Positions 1-8,480 of a stretch of 29,793 nt of DNA are shown in pieces. The stretch covers positions 1 through 29,793 of the forward strand of contig NZ_BAAADA010000014.1 of the NCBI RefSeq assembly GCF_039522005.1, read 5' to 3'. The stretch is from Alkalibacterium indicireducens (lineage in GTDB: Bacteria; Bacillota; Bacilli; Lactobacillales; Carnobacteriaceae_A). The position numbers and the translations under genes were made by a program. The notes under the pieces are model-generated. The model was not told where the DNA came from and did not search any database. It was given only the letters and a program-made list of their open reading frames with translations. Positions within the stretch are counted from its first letter, which is position 1, and every line of letters starts with the position of its first letter.

Positions 1-87
1 GAGAAAGACAAAAACAATAAACTGCGTTTCAGATTTCTAGAATAAATTTCCGAGAATAACTTTACACATATTGAGACTCCAACCCAC

Positions 88-116
88 TTGTCATTGTATA
101 AAAAGAATGATATACT
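88..116 (+). promoter_or_regulatory. Sigma-A promoter of the chemoreceptor gene
   Basis: TTGTCA at 88-93 and TATACT at 111-116 are separated by exactly 17 nt, close to the sigma-A consensus. The TTG at 88 could be read as an upstream start codon in the frame of the next gene, but it is better explained as the -35 box. The 87 bases before it hold no gene I can recognise. Confidence 0.75.
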
Positions 117-144
117 TAATGAAATAAGTTGGGGAGCGAAGATT

Positions 145-1671
145 ATGCGTAAGTCAAGAGAGGTAATGACAATCAGAAAAAAAGACACCTTATATGAAGC
201 CGACAAGGTAAACCGATTCAATATCAAACTTCAGTGGGGAATACTGGCTGTCATAGTAGTCCAGGCTATACTGAATATGGGACTGTCCTATGCACTTGAT
301 ATTGTATTATATGTGGGTATTGCAATGGCTCTAAGTAACTTCATGTATTACATAAAAATGTATTACATAAAAATCAATCCGTATATTCAGTCATTCGTCA
401 TAGGTTCGGGTGGTGCGCTGGCTGGGCTGATCCTCATGATCAATCTGGGGGCCAATTACCGCTGGTTCTTCACCTTGTATATTTCACTTGCCATGGTCGC
501 CCTTTACTTCAACAAGACCCTGATCCTGGCCTATACTGTCGTCATGACAAGTGTGATGGTCAGTCTGTTTATTATCGATCCGCTGGCCGTTCTGCCTTCG
601 GGGGAGATCAGTGAATTTTTCTCATTCATGTTTCTCTTTAATGTAGCAGTCTTCATTACTTATTTTCTGGCAAAGTGGGGCAATGATTATGTGACGAATG
701 CCAAAGATAAAGAACACGAGGCTCAGCAGCTGGTAGCCCGACTGGATGGCATTTTATCTTCTACGAATAAAAGTGTAGAGGTTCTCGACAGTGGGATAAC
801 AGAACTGACGGATAATATGTCCAGCATCACAGATGTCAGTACATCAATCAGTGCGGCTGCTCAAGAAATTGCGGCAGGGGTCATGAGTGAGGCTGCCGGT
901 ATTCAGAAACTGTATGCCACCGTTAAGGATAACAGCGAGAATCTAAACGAAGTAAGTGATGCGAGTACCAGAATTGCTTCTAAAGCTAATGGCTCACTGA
1001 AAACCGCTCAGGAAAGTCAGGAGTCGGTCCGGTCATCTTCAGAACAGATGAGCACCATCAAACAGGTGATTGACGACGTGGATACCAAAATGACCGCCTT
1101 GAATCAGAAGATCGAAAGCATAAAGGAAATATTCGAAGGGCTGATCGCAGTGTCCAAACAGACAGAAATGCTGTCACTTAATGCATCGATCGAAGCAGCC
1201 CGTTCCGGTGAACACGGTAAAGGCTTTGCTGTTGTCGCCACTGAGATTCGACAGCTTGCAGATGTCTCTAAAGCTAATGTCGATCAGGCTTCCTTGCTTA
1301 TCAATGACATGACACGTGTGAAAGAAGAGACACTGAACGGGGTAAGAGAAGGGAAGATGGCTGCCGATAAAGGACTTGACCTGATCGACCGCCTGTCGGA
1401 TAAAGTGGACGAAGCACTGGAATCCTTTGTCCAGGTCAAGCAGCTGACGGAAACTGAAGCCCGGACCATCCAGTCATTGACTGAGTCGCTCGTCTCCATG
1501 AATAGTGAACTGGAAAACATTGCAGCCATTTCAGAACAGCATGCAGCCTCGATTGAAGAAATTCAAGCCACCATTGATGAAGAAAACAACCAGATCATCC
1601 GTGTCAACAATGCAGTTCAGTCTCTAGCCACTGTCTCCGAGCAGCTGAGTCAGACGAGTACGTTGGATTAA
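145..1671 (+). CDS. Methyl-accepting chemotaxis protein with a multi-span membrane domain
   Basis: This is a 508-residue chemoreceptor. I chose the ATG at 145 because GGGGAG lies 8 nt upstream and the more upstream TTG is part of the promoter. Roughly residues 30-195 hold about six hydrophobic segments with short loops, so the sensor is membrane-embedded with no large extracellular ligand domain. The rest is a helical cytoplasmic MCP signalling domain. Its conserved hairpin tip is clear: QTEMLSLNASIEAARSGEHG followed by KGFAVVATEIRQLAD, which is where such receptors contact CheA and CheW. I see no typical HAMP domain between membrane and signalling parts. The ligand is unknown. The gene is monocistronic, with its own promoter and terminator. 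It implies a motile host or a receptor-controlled process. The family call is firm; the stimulus is not known. Confidence 0.9.
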   Translation: MRKSREVMTIRKKDTLYEADKVNRFNIKLQWGILAVIVVQAILNMGLSYALDIVLYVGIAMALSNFMYYIKMYYIKINPYIQSFVIGSGGALAGLILMINLGANYRWFFTLYISLAMVALYFNKTLILAYTVVMTSVMVSLFIIDPLAVLPSGEISEFFSFMFLFNVAVFITYFLAKWGNDYVTNAKDKEHEAQQLVARLDGILSSTNKSVEVLDSGITELTDNMSSITDVSTSISAAAQEIAAGVMSEAAGIQKLYATVKDNSENLNEVSDASTRIASKANGSLKTAQESQESVRSSSEQMSTIKQVIDDVDTKMTALNQKIESIKEIFEGLIAVSKQTEMLSLNASIEAARSGEHGKGFAVVATEIRQLADVSKANVDQASLLINDMTRVKEETLNGVREGKMAADKGLDLIDRLSDKVDEALESFVQVKQLTETEARTIQSLTESLVSMNSELENIAAISEQHAASIEEIQATIDEENNQIIRVNNAVQSLATVSEQLSQTSTLD

Positions 1672-1679
1672 GAATTGAT

Positions 1680-1714
1680 AGAACCTGCTCATTTCATTTG
1701 AGCGGGCTCTTTTT
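1680..1714 (+). terminator. Rho-independent terminator after the chemoreceptor gene
   Basis: The arms AGAACCTGCTC and GAGCGGGCTCT pair around a 9-nt loop, with two G-U or mismatched positions, and run into TTTTT. It lies 9 nt after the stop codon. Confidence 0.8.
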
Positions 1715-1830
1715 GATCGCTAGAACTGTAATTACGGGTGGGTGTCTCCTTATTTATAAATGTCTTAAGTAGACTGATGCGAAAGAATACTTTAACAAGC
1801 GTTTGACTCATCGCTCACATTATAAAAATA

Positions 1831-1859
1831 TTGACAGATCAGACCGTGCTTGCTATAGT
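1831..1859 (+). promoter_or_regulatory. Strong sigma-A promoter of an intergenic small RNA
   Basis: TTGACA at 1831-1836 is a perfect -35 box, followed by a 17-nt spacer and TATAGT at 1854-1859. No ORF with a ribosome site follows before the terminator at 2021, so the promoter seems to serve a non-coding transcript. Confidence 0.75.
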
Positions 1860-1865
1860 ACAGAT

Positions 1866-2052
1866 GGAAATAACTAAGATCCAGTTGAACGGAGATAATT
1901 TTGTGAGTGTAAAAGGTATCTAACCCAGTAAGTTGAATAGCCAGAAAAACCCGTACCATTAAGGTTTATTTGGCATGCTTATTAAGTGATACCTGTCGAA
2001 CCCTATAGAATATCAATTCTAAGACGATAGTATGACTGCTGTCGTCTTTTTG
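1866..2052 (+). ncRNA. Candidate structured small RNA, about 185 nt
   Basis: The transcript would begin near 1866, seven bases after the -10 box, and end at the terminator near 2051. By eye it folds as a long interrupted rod. AGGTATC (1914-1920) pairs with GATACCT (1988-1994). Inside that, TAAG (1929-1932) pairs with CTTA (1978-1981), and GCCAGAAAAACC (1940-1951) pairs with GGTTTATTTGGC (1963-1974). Length, rod shape and free-standing transcription resemble 6S RNA, but I cannot confirm that family. It has no T-box motif and no recognisable riboswitch core. It could instead be a leader for the MutS2-like gene at 2126, though the terminator would then need regulated read-through. Confidence 0.5.
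2021..2051 (+). terminator. Intrinsic terminator of the small RNA
   Basis: AAGACGATAG (2021-2030) pairs with CTGTCGTCTT (2039-2048) around an 8-nt loop, with one G-U pair, followed by a T run. A TATAAT at 2063-2068 just beyond may be the -10 box of the next gene, but its -35 is weak. Confidence 0.8.
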
Positions 2053-2125
2053 TGTACCCAAATATAATATTCAGCGATCTTATTATTTCCTGTACAGGTA
2101 TCTCTTTCACGAAAGGAAGAGAAGA

Positions 2126-4036
2126 ATGATCGACAATAAAACACTGACAAACCTCCAGTTCAACCAGATTAGACAAGAGGTTAAAACCTATGCCATCGGT
2201 GATTATACCAAGGCAATTATAGACAACACTACTCCTGACACAACCCTTCAGACAGTAGAAACGAAGCTCCAGGAAACCACTGAGGCACGGCTCATCATCG
2301 ACAGCGGCCAGCACGTGCCGTTCATGGGGCTGACTCAGATCAAGCGGCTGATGGACCATGTGACGAAAGGCATGCTCCTGACACCTGAAGAACTGACAGA
2401 GGTCGCGGATTTCCTCAGAAGTAACCGGATGATCCAGACTTTCTTTGAAAAAAATCAGTACCAGACTCCGCTGCTATACAGCTACTCCAAAGGGCTGACC
2501 AGCTTCAAGCGAATCGAAGACACAATCTATCAGAAGATTCATCATCAGAGCATTGCCGATGATGCTTCAGGCAATCTGAAGAAGATCAGAAAGCACATCA
2601 GTGACAAAGAAAAAGAAATTGAAACGAGACTGACCAAGTTCCTTTCGAGTTCAACGAATCGGTCGATGATCCAGGACAGTCTGATTGTCAATAAAAATGG
2701 ACACTACACGATTCCAGTTAAATCATCTTATAAGAACAAGATTTCAGGAAATATCGTGGATCAGTCAAGCAAAGGGACGACCGTTTATATTGAGCCGTCT
2801 GCAGTGACCAAACTGAATGAACAGATTGCATTGCTTAAGGCTCAAGAGCAGGCGGAGGAGTATCAGATCCTTGCTGAGCTGACCGGAACCCTCTTTGAGG
2901 CTGAACAAGCCATCAATGAAGCAATTGAACTGGTCACACTTCTTGATACACTATTCGCAAGGGCAAAATATAGCCGATCGATTGACGGTATAACCCCTAG
3001 CGTGAACAAAGAGGAACGAATCATGATCAGAAAAGGTCGTCATCCATTAATCAAAGGAGAGAGTGTGCCGCTGGATTTTGAACTGGGCACGACATACCGT
3101 GGACTGGTCATTACTGGTGCCAACGCCGGGGGCAAGACTGTCGTATTAAAAACAGTCGGCCTCCTGACTCTTATGACGATGTTCGGCCTGCAGATTCCTG
3201 CAGCAGAAGGAACAGAGATCGCTGTAATGAACGAGATATTCGTTGATATCGGAGATCGACAGGCAATCGAAAATGCCTTAAGCACCTTTTCCGGTCACAT
3301 GAAAAACATTTCGGAGATCATGACAAAGGTCGGGCGTCATACCCTGGTCCTGTTAGATGAACTGGGCAGTGGGACTGAACCAAATGAAGGAGCTTCTCTG
3401 GCAATCGCGATTATGGAGACCTTGTACAAGCAAGGAGCACTGGTTGTAACGACGACCCATTACGGGGAGATCAAGCAGTTCGCAACCGATCATGAAGACA
3501 TCCTTCCCGCCGCTATGGCCTTCGACAGGGAGACTCTGACGCCTAAATATATTTTAAGAGTAGGGGAAGTGGGGGAGAGCCAGGCTTTATGGATCGCCAG
3601 AAAAATGGCCATGCCGGACAAGCTGATCAATAAGGCGGCTCTATATATTCAGAACAAATCCTACTCTACTGAGAAACAGTCTTTCAAACCAGCCAGCCAG
3701 AAGCAAACAGGTTCAGCTAGACTGGAACCGAAGCTCCGATTTCAGAAAGGGGACCGTGTGCTCCTGACAGACCGGGACACCATCGGGCTCGTGTATTCAG
3801 ACGAGGGAGAGCAGACACTTCAAGTGTTTGTGGAAGACGAGATCCATGAGGTCAGGCGTAAACGTGCGACACTGAACGCTTCAGCCAGTCAACTCTATCC
3901 GGACGGGTACGATTTGGACAGTCTGTTTACCGACTACCATATCAGAAAACGGGAAAGAGACCTGGAACGCGGGTCGAAAAAAGCACACAAAGCACTGGAT
4001 AAAGAGATGCGGAACAGACGTTTGAAGAAGTCGTGA
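2126..4036 (+). CDS. MutS2-like DNA-binding ATPase lacking the Smr nuclease domain
   Basis: This 636-residue protein has the MutS2 layout. The N-terminal half is a helical core/lever region (about 1-300), including the segment STKGTTVYIEPSA-like SSKGTTVYIEPSA. The ATPase follows: Walker A GANAGGKT at 331-338, an FSGHMKNI switch segment, Walker B LVLLDELGSGTEP with D411-E412, and TTTHYGEIK. The tail (about 540-600) is a small beta-rich region beginning GDRVLLTD. Full MutS2 proteins are near 780 residues and end in a Smr endonuclease domain, which is absent; the last 40 residues are charged and helical. A short MutS2 paralogue is therefore likelier than the canonical protein. MutS2 relatives act on recombination intermediates and on stalled or collided ribosomes; which applies here is unknown. 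GAAAGGAAGAG precedes the ATG by about 7 nt. Confidence 0.85.
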   Translation: MIDNKTLTNLQFNQIRQEVKTYAIGDYTKAIIDNTTPDTTLQTVETKLQETTEARLIIDSGQHVPFMGLTQIKRLMDHVTKGMLLTPEELTEVADFLRSNRMIQTFFEKNQYQTPLLYSYSKGLTSFKRIEDTIYQKIHHQSIADDASGNLKKIRKHISDKEKEIETRLTKFLSSSTNRSMIQDSLIVNKNGHYTIPVKSSYKNKISGNIVDQSSKGTTVYIEPSAVTKLNEQIALLKAQEQAEEYQILAELTGTLFEAEQAINEAIELVTLLDTLFARAKYSRSIDGITPSVNKEERIMIRKGRHPLIKGESVPLDFELGTTYRGLVITGANAGGKTVVLKTVGLLTLMTMFGLQIPAAEGTEIAVMNEIFVDIGDRQAIENALSTFSGHMKNISEIMTKVGRHTLVLLDELGSGTEPNEGASLAIAIMETLYKQGALVVTTTHYGEIKQFATDHEDILPAAMAFDRETLTPKYILRVGEVGESQALWIARKMAMPDKLINKAALYIQNKSYSTEKQSFKPASQKQTGSARLEPKLRFQKGDRVLLTDRDTIGLVYSDEGEQTLQVFVEDEIHEVRRKRATLNASASQLYPDGYDLDSLFTDYHIRKRERDLERGSKKAHKALDKEMRNRRLKKS

Positions 4037-4053
4037 CAACACTTAGTTAAAGG

Positions 4054-4091
4054 AAAGAGCACCAGTCGACTTTGAACTGATGCTCTTTTTT
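4054..4091 (+). terminator. Terminator after the MutS2-like gene
   Basis: AAAGAGCACCAGT and ACTGATGCTCTTT form a stem with one internal mismatch around a 9-nt loop and end in a T run. It closes the plus-strand gene, which faces the minus-strand xylosidase gene. Confidence 0.8.
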
Positions 4092-4109
4092 GTAGCTAAA
4101 TTGTTGTCT

Positions 4110-4219
4110 AGTTTCACGTGCCAGCCTTTCGAGAAAAAGATAAATTTACCCATTGCGCAGTATGCTCATTCGGGGTAAATTTCCTATTTTCTTGTCAAGG
4201 CTGAACGGCGCGTGAAACT
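4110..4219. repeat. 110-bp imperfect palindrome between convergent genes
   Basis: The outer arms are 4110-4128 (AGTTTCACGTGCCAGCCTT) and 4197-4219, which pair at all but one position apart from a 4-nt bulge. A perfect inner stem pairs AAATTTACCC (4142-4151) with GGGTAAATTT (4173-4182) around a 21-nt loop. The intervening A/T-rich bases are also partly complementary, so nearly the whole element folds on itself. It carries no coding capacity. It could be a MITE-like element or a large convergent-gene hairpin. I see no clear target duplication. Confidence 0.6.
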
Positions 4220-4231
4220 TTTCTATTCAAT

Positions 4232-6154
4232 TTAGCCCCAGATTTTAATGCGGTTATGTCCGCTTTTCAGTTCCGAGATTGGGCCCAGTACAGAATCGCC
4301 GTCTTTGACCTTGCCCAAGAGGTCAGTGTTGATGATGACGTCGCTTCCGTCCGGATTCTCGTATTCAGCGTCAGCCAGACGGACACGTTCCAGTGTCTGA
4401 GTGGAGTGGACGCCGCCAAGAAGATTTTCAAATCCTTCAGGCAGATCGATTTCAAGGTAGACCTCATTGCCTTCTTCAGTGATCTTGATGTCTGGGTTAT
4501 GACCGGATACCAGGTTGTTTTCTTCACGTTCAAACGGTTCAGCACCATTTAGGTAAACATTCTGATTGATGTAGACCGGCTGTTCAACGACATTAAATGC
4601 TTCGTGGTCACTGCCAGGCTGGTGATGTACATCATAAATGAATTCCTCAAGTGACGTCGTATAGCCTTTATAGTGAGCTGTACCGACTTCTTCAAGTCCT
4701 TCGTCTCCAATGAAGATGTTATTGAACCAGCGGTCGTCTCCACCGTACACAGGAGCCATTCCTTTAAGGTCTGTGCTGTGAGCCACATGATAAGGAGTAG
4801 AGCGGTCCAGCATTTTGCGGTGTTCCATATGTCCTCTGACAATGTTGTTCACGTAAGCTCCGCCTTGCGCGTGGTTGTCCAGAGCATAGTCGGCAGTCAG
4901 GATATTATGGTCGATCAGGAACGGTCCGCTGCTGACTTCTACAAAGATGTCTCGGTTATTGCGGTAGAAGATGTTGCGGCTGACTCGTGTTCCCTGAAGC
5001 TGCCAGTCCAGCCATATGCCCAGTGAGCAGTCATGGATGCGGTTGTTGTGGATCTGTGTATCGATCGCCGCATGCAGCTTGATGCCGGCAATTTCATGAC
5101 CCCAGAACTGACGCTTGACCGCAATGTTATAGATATGGTTGTCATAAATTTCACTGAAAATACAGCCAAGGTGACCGACTACACCATTCTGTCCGCAGTC
5201 ATAGATCGTATTGTGACGGACAATGTGTGAACCGACAGTTTCCTTGCTCCAGCCTTTTTTGTGAGCTTCAAATACAGTTTCGATCTGATAGTGGTAGCCC
5301 GGTTTGTCCTGACGCTTGGTGTAGTGGTTGTCACCAGTCGTATTGTCTTTACCTAAACTAATCGCGCTGCATTTCGCATCGTGTATGATATTGTTTTCAA
5401 TGATCCAGCCTTTGCTCCAGTGCGGACCGATCAGTCCCGGCTGGTCAGCAGTCGGTGGCGTCCAAGGTGTCGCTGCCTGGGCCATTTCAAATCCTCTGAC
5501 GGTGATATAGTCCATACCCGTCTTGTCAGGGAAGAAGCAGCTCTTACGGACGTTGATTTCTGTCAGTTCCTCGTTCGGATCAAAGTCGTGGAAGTTTGCA
5601 TAGACAGTCGTTTCCGTTTCACCGACATCGCCGTACCAGACATATTTCATCTGATCCTTGTCATGAACCGGAACAGTGGTACGCGTCCAGTGATCCACCA
5701 CTTCAGAAGGGACGACCGGATCTTTAATATCGTCTAATGAGACTGTTTCATAAAAAGCTTTCCCGTTAACATAGACTTCACCTAAGTGACGGCCGGGGTT
5801 GTCGACTACCCAGTCGCCGTAAATTTCTTCCTTGAACGGATTGTAGTCACCAAAGAATTCATTTGGAAGCACGGCTTTCCAGACGGTTCCTTCAGTTTTT
5901 TCCCAGCTGGTGATCTGTTCAGATCCTTTGATGACGACTTTTTCCCCTTCAGCTGCCTGATAGGTAATGCGTCTGTGGTTGCTTAATCCGGGATGCTGGG
6001 GCTTGACCCATTCACGGTATTCGCCTTCATGTACGATAACGGTGTCGCCGGCAATTGCTACTGATGCTGCCTTGTTTATAGTTAGAAACGGTTCCGCTTC
6101 TGAGCCTTTTGCGATGTCTGATCCTTGTTTAGAAACATAATAAAATGTTGCCAT
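4232..6154 (-). CDS. GH120 beta-xylosidase (XylC-like)
   Basis: This 640-residue protein closely resembles GH120 beta-xylosidase, the family founded by XylC of Thermoanaerobacterium saccharolyticum, over its full length. It begins with the DPF-like EPFLTINKAASVAIAGDT segment seen at the start of right-handed beta-helix enzymes and carries many short beta-helix coils rich in Asn and His. By position, D383 in WLDWQLQG and E406 in DIFVEVSSGP match the catalytic nucleophile (D382) and acid/base (E405) I recall for XylC. It has no signal peptide, so it should act in the cytoplasm on imported xylo-oligosaccharides. The start is the ATG preceded by AGGAGGAATGTAA. It stands alone with no adjacent transporter. 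Regulation is not evident, although TATAAT on the minus strand (6182-6187) is a likely -10 box. Confidence 0.9.
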   Translation of the reverse strand: MATFYYVSKQGSDIAKGSEAEPFLTINKAASVAIAGDTVIVHEGEYREWVKPQHPGLSNHRRITYQAAEGEKVVIKGSEQITSWEKTEGTVWKAVLPNEFFGDYNPFKEEIYGDWVVDNPGRHLGEVYVNGKAFYETVSLDDIKDPVVPSEVVDHWTRTTVPVHDKDQMKYVWYGDVGETETTVYANFHDFDPNEELTEINVRKSCFFPDKTGMDYITVRGFEMAQAATPWTPPTADQPGLIGPHWSKGWIIENNIIHDAKCSAISLGKDNTTGDNHYTKRQDKPGYHYQIETVFEAHKKGWSKETVGSHIVRHNTIYDCGQNGVVGHLGCIFSEIYDNHIYNIAVKRQFWGHEIAGIKLHAAIDTQIHNNRIHDCSLGIWLDWQLQGTRVSRNIFYRNNRDIFVEVSSGPFLIDHNILTADYALDNHAQGGAYVNNIVRGHMEHRKMLDRSTPYHVAHSTDLKGMAPVYGGDDRWFNNIFIGDEGLEEVGTAHYKGYTTSLEEFIYDVHHQPGSDHEAFNVVEQPVYINQNVYLNGAEPFEREENNLVSGHNPDIKITEEGNEVYLEIDLPEGFENLLGGVHSTQTLERVRLADAEYENPDGSDVIINTDLLGKVKDGDSVLGPISELKSGHNRIKIWG

Positions 6155-6181
6155 TTACATTCCTCCTAGTCATTATGCCTT

Positions 6182-6187
6182 ATTATA
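6182..6187 (-). promoter_or_regulatory. Probable -10 box for the xylosidase gene
   Basis: The minus strand reads TATAAT here, 28 nt upstream of the start codon. The matching -35 region is poor, so an activator may be involved. No clear catabolite-response element was seen. Confidence 0.4.
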
Positions 6188-6282
6188 GTCCTGACAGCGC
6201 AATCATAACAGACCATAAAAAGTGTTTAAGTGGACAATATTAGTGATTTTACATCGTATTCTCCTCGCTATGCATAGTAGTC

Positions 6283-6309
6283 TTGATATACAAACAAGTG
6301 GAGTATAAT
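6283..6309 (+). promoter_or_regulatory. Probable promoter of the pyruvate oxidase gene
   Basis: TTGATA at 6283-6288 and a perfect TATAAT at 6304-6309 are only 15 nt apart, shorter than optimal. An AGGAGG at 6336-6341 then lies 11 nt before the ATG at 6353. Confidence 0.45.
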
Positions 6310-6352
6310 TGAATGTAGAGATGTTTACCAATCACAGGAGGATGATCGACTG

Positions 6353-8090
6353 ATGACTAACAATACAGATAAAATAGAAGCAGGAGTTGCCGCGGTCAAG
6401 GTGCTGGAAAGCTGGGGCGTCAAGCAGATTTATGGCCTGCCCGCCGGATCGCTGAACTCGTGGATGGACGCACTGAAACGTGAAGAGACGGCTATCGACT
6501 TCGTTCAGGTACGTCACGAGGAAGTGGGTGCACTGGCTGCTTCGATGCAATATAAATTCAGTGGAGAAATTGGTGTCGCTTTAGGGTCAGGTGGACCGGG
6601 TGCAACGCATCTGATGAACGGACTCTATGATGCGAGAGAAGACGGCGTACCTATGCTGGCTATCATAGGACAGCGGGCTGAAAATGAAATCAACATGGAT
6701 GCCTTTCAGGAAATGAACCATAACCCAGTGTTCGCAGACGTGGCCATCTACAATCGACGTGTAGCGTATCCGGAACAGCTTCCGAAAATCATCGATGAAG
6801 CGATTCGTACAGCCATTACCCGTAAAGGTGTCGCAACAGTCGAAGTACCCGTGAGTTACGGCTGGGAAGAGATCGACCGGGAAGGCTGGTACTCTTCTGC
6901 AAATGCGCACCGGACACCTCCATATCCGATTCCTGAAGAGAAGAATATCGAAGAAGCGGCCAGAATACTGGAGAATGCGAAGCGGCCGGTCATTTATGCT
7001 GGAATCGGCACTCGGGGAAACGGGGACGCCGTCATGGCTCTGTCCCGCAAACTGAAAGCACCAGTTGCGGTCACAGGAATCAATTACGACACCTTCCCGC
7101 ATGATTTTGAAGCACTCTTAGGATCAGCCAACCGTGTCTCCAGAAAACCCGCAGTAGAAGTGTTCGACGAAGCGGACGTCGTCTTGTTCGCCGGCAGCAA
7201 TTATCCTTTCACAGAAGTGACGGGTGTCTTCGATCACGTGGACAAATTCATTCAGATCGATATCGATCCTTACAAACTAGGGAAGAGGCACCCAGTCGAC
7301 GTTGCCATCCTAGGCGATGCCGGATCAGTCATCCGTTCCATTACGGATAAGGTTTCCGAAAAACCGGAAAGCGCCTGGTACCGTGCTAACCTGAATAACA
7401 TCAAGAACTGGGCAGCTTATATCGACAAGCTGGAAAACAAGAAAGAAGGAAAGCTGCAGATTTATCAGGCATATCAGGCCATAAATCAAGTAGCGGACGA
7501 CGATGCCATCTATTCCATTGACGTTGGGAATACCACCCAGACATCCGTGCGTCACTTGAAGATGTCACCTAAGAACATGTGGCGGACGTCAGGTGTGTTT
7601 GCGACAATGGGGAATGGACTACCCGGTGCCATTTCCGCCAAGAAATCCTTCCCCGACAGACAGGTGTGGGATCTGACAGGAGATGGGGCATTTTCAATGG
7701 TGATGCAGGATATCGTCACGTGTGTTCAGTACAATTTGCCAAGCATCCATGTCGTATTCTCAAATGAGGAGTATGCCTTCATCAAAGCNNNNNNNNNNNN
7801 NNNNNNNNNNNNNNNNNNNNNAAGCTGTTGATTTAGAGAAATCCGGAAAGACAGTAGTCATTAATGTAAAAATCACTGATGATCGTCCGATACCGGCTGA
7901 AGCACTGGAATTAGATCCAGCCTTATATTCAGAAGAAGAGATTCGAGCATTTAAAGAACGGTACGAAGCCGAAGAACTTGTTCCATTCAGTCAGTTCTTG
8001 AAAGAGGAAGGCCTGGAGTCATTAGTGCATAAACGCCAAAGCAAATCTACACAGGATGATTCGAAGGTGGATACTGAGGAGCAAATTTGA
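6353..8090 (+). CDS. spxB: Pyruvate oxidase (SpxB-type), split by an assembly gap
   Basis: This is a thiamine-diphosphate and FAD enzyme of the SpxB/Pox family, which converts pyruvate, phosphate and oxygen to acetyl phosphate, CO2 and H2O2. The N-terminal domain carries the conserved glutamate in VRHEEVGALAAS and the GSGGPGATHLMNGLYDA segment. The C-terminal domain has the diphosphate-binding motif LTGDGAFSMVMQD. After the gap come the typical SpxB C-terminal words DDRPIPAEALELDP and EEEIRAFKERYEAEELVPF. The 33 Ns at 7789-7821 put the two halves in different frames and are too few: about 566 residues are visible, against about 590-600 in the family, and the stretch normally found between FIK and the C-terminal helix is missing. 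The gene is probably intact in the cell. The part from 7665 on is repeated at 27021-27445. Confidence 0.88.
7789..7821. other. Assembly gap inside the pyruvate oxidase gene
   Basis: There are 33 Ns whose length cannot be true, since the flanking coding frames do not agree. The same point in the second copy is also a gap (27142-27179). Confidence 0.95.
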
Positions 8091-8127
8091 CCTAAAAAAT
8101 AATAAAAACTATTGAATCCAAACCCTA

Positions 8128-8178
8128 ATCTAGACAAGTAAGCACTTTAAAGACGTTCACTTGTCTAGATGTTTTTTG
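8128..8178 (+). terminator. Pyruvate oxidase terminator with a 19-nt loop
   Basis: ATCTAGACAAGT (8128-8139) and ACTTGTCTAGAT (8159-8170) are perfect 12-bp arms around a 19-nt loop, followed by GTTTTTTG. The stem ends in AGT/ACT and the loop length equals that of the hairpin arrays at 18.0, 19.2 and 26.4 kb, so it may belong to the same family. The remaining 300 bases to the Wadjet operon show no gene. Confidence 0.8.
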
Positions 8179-8407
8179 ATATATGAGTAAAGTTACTGCC
8201 TTGACTTAATTTAGAAAGGAGTAAATCCAAGAAAGAGTGAAATTTTCTTAATCTAAGTGATTCGAAATAGATCAGTAACACGTAACATATAGAATAATTG
8301 ATTTTTACATATAGATATTACAAGTCAATTTTATAATATCAGGCACTTTTACCGAACATGTCCAATGAAGTAAAATTTACCAAAGCCAGATTATCTTCTT
8401 AATCTTC

Positions 8408-8434
8408 TTGTTCAATCGCTTAGGTAACTATGCT
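8408..8434 (+). promoter_or_regulatory. Weak candidate promoter of the Wadjet operon
   Basis: TTGTTC at 8408-8413 and TATGCT at 8429-8434 are 15 nt apart. An alternative pair is TTCTTG with the same -10 box at 18 nt. This is the best match upstream of jetA but is not strong. The ribosome site AAAAGGA lies about 8 nt before the ATG at 8481. Confidence 0.3.
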
Positions 8435-8480
8435 AAACTTAGTTTAATTAAATTGACTACGGCTAAAAAGGACTGTTGAT

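Noticed and set aside
88..144. Upstream TTG start that would lengthen the chemoreceptor by 19 residues
   Set aside because: The TTG belongs to a well-formed -35 box with a matching -10 box inside the supposed coding part, and it has no ribosome site.
1866..2052. T-box or riboswitch leader for the MutS2-like gene
   Set aside because: The T-box core and the common riboswitch cores are not visible, and the transcript ends in its own terminator 75 bases before the gene.
4256..5986. Several plus- and minus-strand open frames of 60-118 codons within the xylosidase gene
   Set aside because: They are shadows of a full-length GH120 gene that has conserved catalytic residues and a strong ribosome site.
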